From assembly GCA_902801805.1 (NCBI GenBank), contig CADCJP010000061.1, forward strand, positions 1 to 5,261: a stretch of 5,261 nt of DNA, given 5' to 3'. The translations under genes and the position numbers were made by a program. The stretch is from an uncultured Erysipelotrichaceae bacterium (GTDB lineage: Bacteria > Bacillota_I > Bacilli_A > RFN20 > CAG-826). The notes under the pieces are model-generated. The model was not told the DNA's origin and ran no database searches. It saw only the letters and a program-made list of their open reading frames with translations. Shown here one piece after another: positions 1 through 5,261 of this stretch. Position 1 is the stretch's first letter. Every line of letters starts with the position of its first letter.

Positions 1-482
1 CCAAAAGAGCAGGTTTATTACACGATATCGGTAAATCCATTGACTATGAAACCGATGGCTCTCACGTAGAAATCGGTGCTAGACTCGCTAAGAAATACGG
101 TGAAGGTGATGTCGTTCTTAACGCCATTGAATCACACCATGGAGATGTGCCTGCTAAATATATCATCTCTCACTTAGTCCAAGCCGCTGATACTTTAAGC
201 GCTGCTAGACCTGGTGCAAGAAGTGAAATGCTTGAAAACTACATTCAAAGAATTGAAAAACTCGAAGAGATTTGTAAATCCTATGATGGAGTTTATCAAA
301 GCTACGCAATGCAATCTGGCCGTGAATTACGTGTCATGGTTATTCCTGATAAAATCGATGATATCGGCGCCTTTAAATTAGCCCGTGAAATCAGAGAAAG
401 AATTGAAAATGAAATGACCTATCCAGGTCAAATTAAAGTTTCTGTCATCCGCGAATATCGCGCTGTTGAAACTGCGAAGTAA
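1..482 (+). CDS. rny: Ribonuclease Y, C-terminal part (5' end outside window)
   Basis: This is the last 159 codons of RNase Y, the membrane-anchored endoribonuclease that starts mRNA decay in many Firmicutes. The first full codon is at base 3 and the stop is TAA 480-482. The visible part begins just before the HD-domain metal motif (LLHDIGK; His and Asp are residues 7 and 8 of the fragment). It continues through SHHGD, the [18 protein letters not shown] segment (here with [10 protein letters not shown]) and the RNase Y C-terminal domain ending in [11 protein letters not shown]. The distance from the HD motif to the C-terminus matches the B. subtilis protein (about 520 residues, HD near 368), so the 3' end is complete. 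The transmembrane helix, coiled coil and KH domain lie upstream of the window. Codon use is richer in C-ending codons than in miaA, suggesting good expression (inference). ymdB follows after 22 bases with no terminator, so the two are probably co-transcribed, as in Bacillus. Confidence 0.96.
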   Translation, partial: KRAGLLHDIGKSIDYETDGSHVEIGARLAKKYGEGDVVLNAIESHHGDVPAKYIISHLVQAADTLSAARPGARSEMLENYIQRIEKLEEICKSYDGVYQSYAMQSGRELRVMVIPDKIDDIGAFKLAREIRERIENEMTYPGQIKVSVIREYRAVETAK

Positions 483-495
483 TAACTTCTAGAAA

Positions 496-507
496 AGAGA
501 AATTTTG
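496..507 (+). promoter_or_regulatory. Weak ribosome binding site and TTG start of ymdB
   Basis: The only Shine-Dalgarno-like bases before ymdB are AGAG at 496-499, five bases before TTG 505-507. The TTG start is chosen because translation from it gives MKILFIGDIVGKVGR, which aligns from the first residue with the N-terminal strand of YmdB proteins, and no ATG or GTG gives that register. A weak site plus TTG suggests lower translation of ymdB than of its neighbours. Confidence 0.6.
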
Positions 508-1290
508 AAAATATTATTTATTGGAGATATCGTTGGTAAAGTCGGCCGTAGAATGATTCATGACCATTTACAAACATTTGTGAATAAATATCACATTGAT
601 TTTGTTATCGCTAACGGAGAAAATACCACACACGGTAAAGGATTATTAAGACATCATTATCAAGAACTAATTGATAACGGTATCGATGTGATTACTTTAG
701 GTAATCATTACGATAATAAAAACGAGATCCGTAAATATCTTGATGGTGCAGATCGATTAATTAGACCGCTAAATTTACTCCATGATTATCCAGGAGATGG
801 CTCTGCTTTATATGACCTTAATGGAGTATCTGTTAGAGTCACTAATATCTTAGGAAGCGCCTTTATGGATGAAGCAGTTAATAATCCATATTATTCTTTA
901 TTAGAATTATTAGAAAATGAAGAAAAAGCAGACATCCATATTGTGGATTTCCACGCAGAAGCAACTGGAGAAAAACTTTGCTTAGCCTATGCATTAGACG
1001 GCAAAGTCAGCGCCGTGCTTGGTACACATACCCATGTGCAAACACGTGATTATAAAATATTAGAAGGTGGAACAGCCTTTATCTCTGATGTTGGTATGAC
1101 TGGCTATGCGGATGGCGCCTTAGGCTTTTCAAAAGATAGCGTCGTTAAAAAGATCGTCTATGGAGAAATGTCTAGATTTGATATCCCAAACGATGGTCGA
1201 GGTTTATTTAGCGCAGTAGTGTTAGATATCGATGAATCAACCGGAAAAACTAAAGAAATATTCCCAATTTATTATTTAGAAGAAAAATGA
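505..1290 (+). CDS. ymdB: YmdB-family metallophosphoesterase (cyclic nucleotide phosphodiesterase)
   Basis: A 261-residue calcineurin-like phosphoesterase of the TIGR00282/YmdB family (264 residues in B. subtilis). Family members bind two metal ions and hydrolyse 2',3'-cyclic nucleotides. In B. subtilis YmdB influences biofilm versus motility gene expression and works in the same genetic pathway as RNase Y. All expected metal/catalytic residues are visible: Asp8 in IGDIVG, Glu39-Asn40 in ANGEN, Asn67-His68 in LGNH, His150 and Glu152 in DFHAEATGEK, and His175 and His177 in GTHTHVQT, followed by SDVGMTG. Glu39 corresponds to the residue whose replacement inactivates the B. subtilis enzyme. There is no signal peptide or membrane segment, so it is cytoplasmic. 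It lies directly after rny and its TGA stop overlaps the miaB start (ATGA, 1287-1290), so the two are translationally coupled. It is full length and intact. Confidence 0.95.
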   Translation: MKILFIGDIVGKVGRRMIHDHLQTFVNKYHIDFVIANGENTTHGKGLLRHHYQELIDNGIDVITLGNHYDNKNEIRKYLDGADRLIRPLNLLHDYPGDGSALYDLNGVSVRVTNILGSAFMDEAVNNPYYSLLELLENEEKADIHIVDFHAEATGEKLCLAYALDGKVSAVLGTHTHVQTRDYKILEGGTAFISDVGMTGYADGALGFSKDSVVKKIVYGEMSRFDIPNDGRGLFSAVVLDIDESTGKTKEIFPIYYLEEK

Positions 1291-1496
1291 AAACAAGAAT
1301 TGTTAATTACCCAGACTTAATTGCTGCAAGAGACCGTCATCCTAGTGAGACTAGTTTTTCTCATGCTTCCGTTAGTCATATCGATGAAATTGAAAAGATT
1401 GCTAGAGGCAAAAAATACTATATTCATACTTATGGCTGCCAAGCAAATATTAGAGACGAAGAAACAATGCGCGGTATGCTTGAAGGTGTTGGCTAC

Positions 1497-1506
1497 ACTC
1501 AATTTA
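1497..1506 (+). other. Junction of the internal miaB deletion
   Basis: MiaB similarity in frame 3 ends at the GYT codons (1491-1499) and similarity in frame 1 begins at the Leu codon TTA 1504 (LKRLRR). In intact homologues about 31 residues lie between these points, covering the acidic linker, the NTCA strand and the RENAENKVFG helix. The breakpoint therefore falls within these few bases. No repeat flanking it can be recognised, because the deleted DNA is not available for comparison. Confidence 0.75.
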
Positions 1507-2613
1507 AAACGATTAAGAAGAATTAATAAAAAACTTGTTTTAGGAATTTGTGGATGTATGGTGGAGCAGCCAGAAATCTTAGAAATATTAAATAATAAAT
1601 TCCCAGAAATTAATCTATATTTTGGCACTCATGAAATCGATCAATTATTAGATTTAATTTATGAAGTATACACTAACGACATTAGGTTAATTTCTATCAT
1701 GTCAAAGCAAGGCGAAGTAATCGAGAATGAAAAGGTTGCCAGAAACAATCAATATAAGGCGTATGTGAATATTATTTATGGATGTAATAAATTCTGCACA
1801 TATTGCATTGTTCCTTATACTCGTGGCAAAGAAAGAAGTCGTCATTTTGATGATATTATGAATGAAGTAAGAGACCTTAAAAAACAAGGCTATCAAGAGA
1901 TTACTTTCTTAGGACAAAATGTTAATGCTTATGGTAAGGACTTAGATGAGGGCCATGACTTTGCTGATGTATTAGAAGAAGCAGCGAAAATGGGCATCCC
2001 AAGAATTAGATTTACAACCTCTCATCCGTGGGACTTTTCCAGCAAAATGATTGATATAATTGCTAAATATGACAATATCATGAAGTGCATTCATCTCCCT
2101 GTTCAATCAGGTAGTAGTGAGGTTCTTAAACTCATGGGTCGTAGATACACTAGAGAACATTATCTTAATCTAGTTAAAGAGATGCGAGAAAAGATCCCAG
2201 GACTCAGTTTATCCACTGATATTATTGTGGGATTCCCCAATGAAACTGAAGAGCAATTTAAAGAAACTTTGTCCCTTGTAGATATCGTTAAATATGAGTC
2301 TGCATTTACCTTTATTTATTCACCTAGAAGAGGTACTCCTGCCGCTAAAATTGCAGACAACGTAACCTATGAAGATAAAGTTAGAAGATTCAAAGAACTT
2401 GTGAAGCATTTAGAGGTTAATATTGAAAAGGATTCTTTGTCCTATGTCGGTCATACTTATAAGGTTCTTGTTGACGGCACTAGTAAGACCGATGAGAATA
2501 TGCTTTCTGGATATACAGAGAGCAATAAATTAGTTCACTTCAAAGGTGATAATTCATTAGTGGGCAAAATAGTGGATATTAAGATTTTAGAAAGTCATAC
2601 CTATTCATTAATT

Positions 2614-2619
2614 GGAGAG
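2614..2619 (+). promoter_or_regulatory. Ribosome binding site of the YlbF-family gene
   Basis: GGAGAG, seven bases before ATG 2627, lies inside the end of miaB. It gives the small gene its own strong initiation signal, so it should still be translated although ribosomes on miaB would stop about 1.1 kb upstream at the frameshift. Confidence 0.7.
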
Positions 2620-2626
2620 CTAGTTA

Positions 2627-2905
2627 ATGGATAAAGTTATTGAACTTGCTCATGAATTAAAAGCGGAATTAGATGATCTTCCTTTGTTTCAGGAATATAC
2701 AAGAATCAAAGAACTTATGGATTCATCTAGTGAAATTGAGGAATTAAAAAGAAAGATCGCTTTAGCGAAACTTCATAATGATTCCAATCATCAAAAATAT
2801 TTAGATGAATATAATTCTCATCCACTTGTTGTGAATTATGAACAACTGAAATTAGAAGTTTATAATTATCTAAAACAGATTAGTGAAATTGTGAATAAGA
2901 AGTGA
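2627..2905 (+). CDS. YlbF/YmcA-family regulator (probable RNase Y partner)
   Basis: A 92-residue, highly charged, almost wholly helical protein. The segment from ELAHELKAEL through LPLFQEYTRIKELM to ELKRKIALAKL has the pattern of the YlbF/YmcA (Com_YlbF, DUF964) family. In B. subtilis the members YmcA (RicA) and YlbF (RicF) join YaaT (RicT) in a complex that binds RNase Y and steers its cleavage of polycistronic mRNAs. ymcA also lies directly after miaB there, so position favours a YmcA-type role, but similarity alone cannot tell YmcA from YlbF. The start overlaps the miaB stop by 8 bases. The protein is well short of the roughly 145 residues of the Bacillus proteins and contains no Cys at all. 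It therefore cannot supply ligands for the iron-sulfur clusters reported for the Bacillus complex. Its TGA stop lies within the terminator stem. Confidence 0.82.
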   Translation: MDKVIELAHELKAELDDLPLFQEYTRIKELMDSSSEIEELKRKIALAKLHNDSNHQKYLDEYNSHPLVVNYEQLKLEVYNYLKQISEIVNKK

Positions 2906-2925
2906 TTGAAATTCACTTCTTTTTT
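2897..2925 (+). terminator. Rho-independent terminator after the rny-ymdB-miaB-ylbF group
   Basis: A perfect 9-bp inverted repeat, AAGAAGTGA (2897-2905) with TCACTTCTT (2913-2921), encloses a 7-base loop (TTGAAAT) and runs into six T residues (2920-2925). The stem has only three G-C pairs, so termination may be partial. The left arm contains the last codons and TGA stop of the YlbF-family gene. Confidence 0.8.
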
Positions 2926-2933
2926 CATATAAT
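2906..2933 (+). promoter_or_regulatory. Sigma-A-type promoter for miaA (and fhs), nested in the terminator
   Basis: A perfect -10 box TATAAT lies at 2928-2933 and a 5/6 match to the -35 box, TTGAAA, at 2906-2911, with a 16-bp spacer. The -35 box is the terminator loop and the -10 box follows the T-run. The expected transcription start, seven bases past the -10 box, is A2940, which is the first base of the miaA ATG. This predicts a leaderless mRNA. The promoter would allow miaA and fhs to be expressed independently of the upstream group. Confidence 0.7.
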
Positions 2934-2939
2934 AGAGAC

Positions 2940-3806
2940 ATGATTTATGTAATAATGGGTCCTACTTGTAGCGGCAAAACCGAAGTCGCTAATTATTTGC
3001 TTGATAAATTAAATTGTGAAGCGATTAATTTTGATGCTTTCCAAATTTATAGAGACATGGATATTGGCACCGCAAAAATATCTAAAAATGATCCACATTA
3101 CGATAAATACCATTTACTTGATATTAGAGATCCTAACGAAACATTTTCGGTCATGGAATATCAAAAACTATGTCGTAAGACAATAGATGAACTATTAAAG
3201 AAAAATAAAGATGTAGTTCTTGTAGGCGGGACAGGATTATATGTTCGAGCAGCGTTATATGATTATGTTTTTAAAAAAGAAGAAAATATGGATAATTCTG
3301 ATTTAGAAAAATTAACTAATGAAGAATTATGGAATATGCTTCATCAATTAGATGCTCAAGAATCAGAAAAGATTCATCAAAATAATCGCAAAAGATTAAT
3401 TAGAGCTATTTCTTTGATTAGATCAAGTGAATGTAATAAAACAGAATTATTAAATCAACAAGAACATAAACTTATATATGACAATGTGAGATTTATATTC
3501 ATCTCACCATATAGACAAAATCTATATGAAAATATAAATAAAAGAGTAGAATTAATGTTTGAAAGCGGTCTTGTTGAAGAAGTTAAAGAGCTTCTTAATA
3601 AATATCAATTATCCTTAACCGCAACACAAGGAATTGGATATAAAGAAGTTATTCAATATCTAAACAACGAAATTAGTAAAGAAGAATGCATCTCGCTAAT
3701 TCAAAAAAGAACAAGAAATTACGCAAAGCGACAAGTGACATTCTTCAAAAATCAATTTGAATACGAACTATACGCTTCTAAAGATGAAGCGATGAAATCT
3801 TTATAG
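2940..3806 (+). CDS. miaA: tRNA dimethylallyltransferase
   Basis: MiaA transfers the dimethylallyl group from DMAPP to N6 of A37 in tRNAs reading UNN codons, making i6A, the substrate of MiaB. The protein is 288 residues, slightly shorter than the usual 300-315. Visible motifs in order: P-loop GPTCSGKT (residues 7-14), FDAFQIYRDMDIGTAK (31-46; Asp32 and Gln35 match the DSMQ motif of the family, changed here to DAFQ), HLLDIRDPNETFSV (58-71), VGGTGLYVRAAL (95-106), NNRKRLIRAI (148-157), TQGIGYKEVI (229-238) and KRTRNYAKRQVTFFKNQ (256-272; usual form TWFR). The ATG at 2940 is chosen because it leaves the beta-strand before the P-loop intact; the next ATG (2955) would remove it. There is no usable Shine-Dalgarno sequence, in keeping with a leaderless transcript from the adjacent promoter. 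The gene is visibly more AT-rich in codon choice than rny or fhs. It is intact although miaB is broken, and fhs follows after 12 bases. Confidence 0.95.
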   Translation: MIYVIMGPTCSGKTEVANYLLDKLNCEAINFDAFQIYRDMDIGTAKISKNDPHYDKYHLLDIRDPNETFSVMEYQKLCRKTIDELLKKNKDVVLVGGTGLYVRAALYDYVFKKEENMDNSDLEKLTNEELWNMLHQLDAQESEKIHQNNRKRLIRAISLIRSSECNKTELLNQQEHKLIYDNVRFIFISPYRQNLYENINKRVELMFESGLVEEVKELLNKYQLSLTATQGIGYKEVIQYLNNEISKEECISLIQKRTRNYAKRQVTFFKNQFEYELYASKDEAMKSL

Positions 3807-3810
3807 GGGG
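3805..3810 (+). promoter_or_regulatory. Strong ribosome binding site of fhs
   Basis: AGGGGG overlaps the miaA TAG stop and lies eight bases before ATG 3819. It decides for 3819 over the ATG at 3811, which directly abuts it, is in another frame and opens only a 20-codon reading frame. It is the most conspicuous Shine-Dalgarno sequence in the window and suggests high translation of fhs. Confidence 0.8.
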
Positions 3811-3818
3811 ATGAATAA

Positions 3819-5261
3819 ATGGAAAATATCTACGAAATTGCTGAAAGAGCAGGCATTAAAAAGGAATATGTGATTCCATACGGCTTAGATAAAGCCAAAA
3901 TCGATTTAAAGATTAACGAAGAATTAAAAAATAAGAAAAATGGTAAGTTAGTTTTGGTGACTGCAATTACTCCAACTAAAGCAGGAGAAGGTAAAACCAC
4001 AACCACAATTGGCTTACATGACGGCTTAAGAAGAATTGGTGTGAAATCATTAGGTGTTTTACGTGAACCATCATTAGGTCCTGTTTTTGGTGTTAAAGGT
4101 GGTGCAGTTGGTGCACTAAAATCCACAATTGTCCCAAGTGATGATATTAATTTACATTTCACTGGCGACTTCCATGCTTTAACTTCCACAATCAATTTAA
4201 TCTCTGCAATTATCGAAAATAGTGTCTTCCAAGGCAATTTATTAAACATTAATCCAGACCGTATCGTTTGGACTAGAGCCTTAGATATGAATGATAGATC
4301 ACTTCGTGATATCACTGTCACCAGCGCTGATTCTAAACATTCCATTACTCATAAATCTGAATTTGTAATTACCGTTGCTAGTGAATTAATGGCAATTTTC
4401 TGCATTTCAAATAATGAAAAAGAATTCTTAGATAGGACCGAAGACATTATTGTTGCTTATACATATGACGAAAAGCCAATTAGAGTAAGAGATTTACATA
4501 TTCGTGGCGCAATTTATAAATTAATGCACGCTGCGATGAATCCTAACTTAGTGCAAACCTTAGAAGGCAATCCAGTGATGGTGCATGGTGGACCATTTGC
4601 CAACATCGCACATGGATGTAACTCTGTTATCGCTACAAAATTAGCGTTAAAACTCGCCGATGTTGTTGTTACTGAGGCTGGATTCGGTGGTGATTTAGGT
4701 GCTGAAAAATTCTTAGATATTAAATGTCAAAGAGCAGGTTTAAAACCTGACGCAATTGTCTTAGTGGCAACAGTTAGAGCCCTTAAACTCCATGGTGGAG
4801 TGAAATTTGAAGATTTAGATAAAGAAAATATCGAAGCGATGAAAGCCGGTATTTGCAATCTAAAGAAACACGCTGAAAACATGGTTAGCTATGGAGTTCC
4901 TGTGGTTATCGCTGCTAATAGATTCCCAAGTGATACAGACGCTGAATTAAATGAATTAAAAGCATGGTGTGTCTCTAATGGATATCGTTTTGCACTTAAC
5001 GAAGGTGCAGTTAAAGGCTCAATTGGCGCTGTAGAACTAGCAGAAGCGGTTAAAGATATCCTCGATAATCAAAAATCTAACTACCAAGCTTTATATCCAA
5101 TTGGTGATGAGAATTATTCCATCAAAGACAAGATTGAATTAATTTCTAAGAAAATCTATGGAGCTGGCAATGTTGTTTATACTGATTTAGCTAATGAACA
5201 GATCAAACAATATGAAGATATGGGTTATAAAGGTTTAGCGGTTTGTATGGCGAAAACCCCA
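3819..5261 (+). CDS. fhs: Formate-tetrahydrofolate ligase, C-terminus outside window
   Basis: Fhs makes 10-formyl-tetrahydrofolate from formate, ATP and tetrahydrofolate in the cytoplasm, feeding purine synthesis and Met-tRNA formylation. 481 codons are present; the family is usually about 556-560, so some 75-80 residues are missing at the right edge (the last seen are VCMAKTP, where members normally continue). Recognisable segments: KLVLVTAITPTKAGEGKTTTT with the P-loop (43-63), LREPSLGPVFG (81-91), DINLHFTGDFHA (109-120), DMNDR (156-160), ITVASELMAI (184-193), NLVQTLEG (243-250), HGGPFANIAHGCNS (256-269), TEAGFGGDLGAEKFLDIKC (285-303), ATVRALKLHGG (317-327) and NRFPSDTDAE (367-376). Several usually conserved stretches differ: KGGAAGGGYAQV is KGGAVGALKSTI (93-104), the GLGG..NGVPRE loop is TSADSKHSITHKSE (168-181), and the folate-stacking Trp of the EVWAKGG motif is Ala397 (NEGAVKG). 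The reading frame is intact throughout. It probably shares the miaA transcript, with its own strong ribosome binding site. Confidence 0.93.
   Translation, partial: MENIYEIAERAGIKKEYVIPYGLDKAKIDLKINEELKNKKNGKLVLVTAITPTKAGEGKTTTTIGLHDGLRRIGVKSLGVLREPSLGPVFGVKGGAVGALKSTIVPSDDINLHFTGDFHALTSTINLISAIIENSVFQGNLLNINPDRIVWTRALDMNDRSLRDITVTSADSKHSITHKSEFVITVASELMAIFCISNNEKEFLDRTEDIIVAYTYDEKPIRVRDLHIRGAIYKLMHAAMNPNLVQTLEGNPVMVHGGPFANIAHGCNSVIATKLALKLADVVVTEAGFGGDLGAEKFLDIKCQRAGLKPDAIVLVATVRALKLHGGVKFEDLDKENIEAMKAGICNLKKHAENMVSYGVPVVIAANRFPSDTDAELNELKAWCVSNGYRFALNEGAVKGSIGAVELAEAVKDILDNQKSNYQALYPIGDENYSIKDKIELISKKIYGAGNVVYTDLANEQIKQYEDMGYKGLAVCMAKTP

Larger units (their letters stand above)
1287..2634 (+). 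pseudogene. miaB: miaB, tRNA-2-methylthio-N6-dimethylallyladenosine synthase, disrupted by an internal deletion and frameshift
   Basis: MiaB is a radical-SAM methylthiotransferase that converts i6A37 to ms2i6A37 in tRNAs reading UNN codons. It needs a radical-SAM cluster and an auxiliary [4Fe-4S] cluster held by three N-terminal Cys. The start is ATG 1287, overlapping the ymdB stop. Frame 3 encodes the N-terminus up to YYIHTYGCQAN (first auxiliary Cys, residue 51) and GMLEGVGYT, then hits TAA at 1524-1526. Family similarity resumes in frame 1 from about 1504 (LKRLRRINKKLVLGICGCM, third auxiliary Cys at 1555). It continues without a stop through the radical-SAM motif CNKFCTYC (Cys codons 1783, 1795, 1804), PYTRGKERSR, GQNVNAYGKD, HLPVQSGSS, DIIVGFPNET and a C-terminal TRAM domain to TAA 2632. 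Compared with B. subtilis MiaB, about 31 codons are absent at the junction, including the NTCAIRENAE motif with the second auxiliary Cys. The length lost must be 3n+2. The rest is undamaged, so this is either a recent mutation or an assembly error. Confidence 0.88.

Noticed and set aside
1321..1500. Frame-1 reading from ATG 1321 as a true N-terminus of a 437-residue MiaB
   Set aside because: The first 60 residues read in this frame resemble nothing, whereas frame 3 over the same DNA encodes the MiaB N-terminus with TYGCQAN. The open frame is accidental up to about 1501.
1497..1530. Programmed ribosomal frameshift or stop read-through in miaB
   Set aside because: A frame change alone would not restore the roughly 31 missing residues including an essential Cys, and no convincing slippery site with a downstream structure is seen. 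A deletion explains both facts.
1317..1896. Minus-strand open frames of 103 and 64 codons opposite miaB
   Set aside because: Antisense shadows of the conserved MiaB coding sequence, with no family similarity.
1288..2905. Mycoplasma-type code with TGA read as Trp
   Set aside because: TGA ends ymdB and the YlbF-like gene at the expected places, Trp positions (for example HPWDFS in MiaB and IVWTR in Fhs) use TGG, and no in-frame TGA occurs inside any gene.
3811..3873. Small open frame from ATG 3811 just after the ribosome binding site
   Set aside because: Only 20 codons, in another frame from fhs, directly abutting the AGGGGG, and without similarity. The fhs ATG at 3819 has proper spacing.
3830..4345. 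171-codon open frame on the minus strand
   Set aside because: It lies wholly opposite fhs, whose plus-strand translation matches a known family over its whole visible length. The minus-strand protein resembles nothing recognisable and has no ribosome binding site.
1..5261. Mobile element, CRISPR array, tRNA/rRNA, riboswitch or novel defence system
   Set aside because: No transposase, direct repeat array, terminal inverted repeats, tRNA-like fold or long non-coding stretch is visible. The intergenic gaps are 22, 34 and 12 bases and all genes belong to known housekeeping families.

Overview
The window is a compact, AT-rich, entirely plus-strand stretch from a low-GC Gram-positive relative (Bacilli/Mollicutes side of the Firmicutes). 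The protein families and the order rny-ymdB-miaB-ylbF/ymcA match the Bacillus subtilis rny (ymdA)-ymdB...miaB (ymcB)-ymcA neighbourhood, here with the sporulation genes between them absent. TGA is used as a stop (ymdB, ylbF-like gene) and Trp is TGG, so this is the standard bacterial code and not the Mycoplasma code. A small-genome gut or environmental lineage (RF39/RFN20-, Izemoplasma- or Erysipelotrichia-like) would fit, but the window alone cannot settle this.

Layout: the 3' end of rny (RNase Y, HD domain plus C-terminal domain) runs in from the left. A 22-base gap leads to ymdB (phosphodiesterase, TTG start). Its stop overlaps the start of miaB (ATGA). miaB is broken: about 31 codons that should hold the second iron-sulfur Cys motif are missing and the two halves lie in different frames. 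The miaB reading frame overlaps by 8 bases a 92-residue YlbF/YmcA-family gene, which ends inside a Rho-independent terminator. A strong promoter is nested in and just after that terminator and appears to drive miaA as a leaderless transcript. Twelve bases after miaA comes fhs (formate-tetrahydrofolate ligase), with a strong ribosome binding site. It runs off the right edge with roughly the last 75-80 residues missing.

Together the genes join mRNA turnover (RNase Y, a YlbF/YmcA-type partner, the YmdB phosphodiesterase) with modification of tRNA A37 (MiaA adds the dimethylallyl group, MiaB would add the methylthio group) and one-carbon metabolism (Fhs). The points most worth a second look are the miaB deletion/frameshift, the terminator-promoter overlap with a predicted leaderless miaA, and an Fhs whose normally invariant substrate-site loops are changed. 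There is no mobile element, CRISPR array, RNA gene or gene-free stretch longer than 34 bases, and I do not see an undescribed multi-gene system here.
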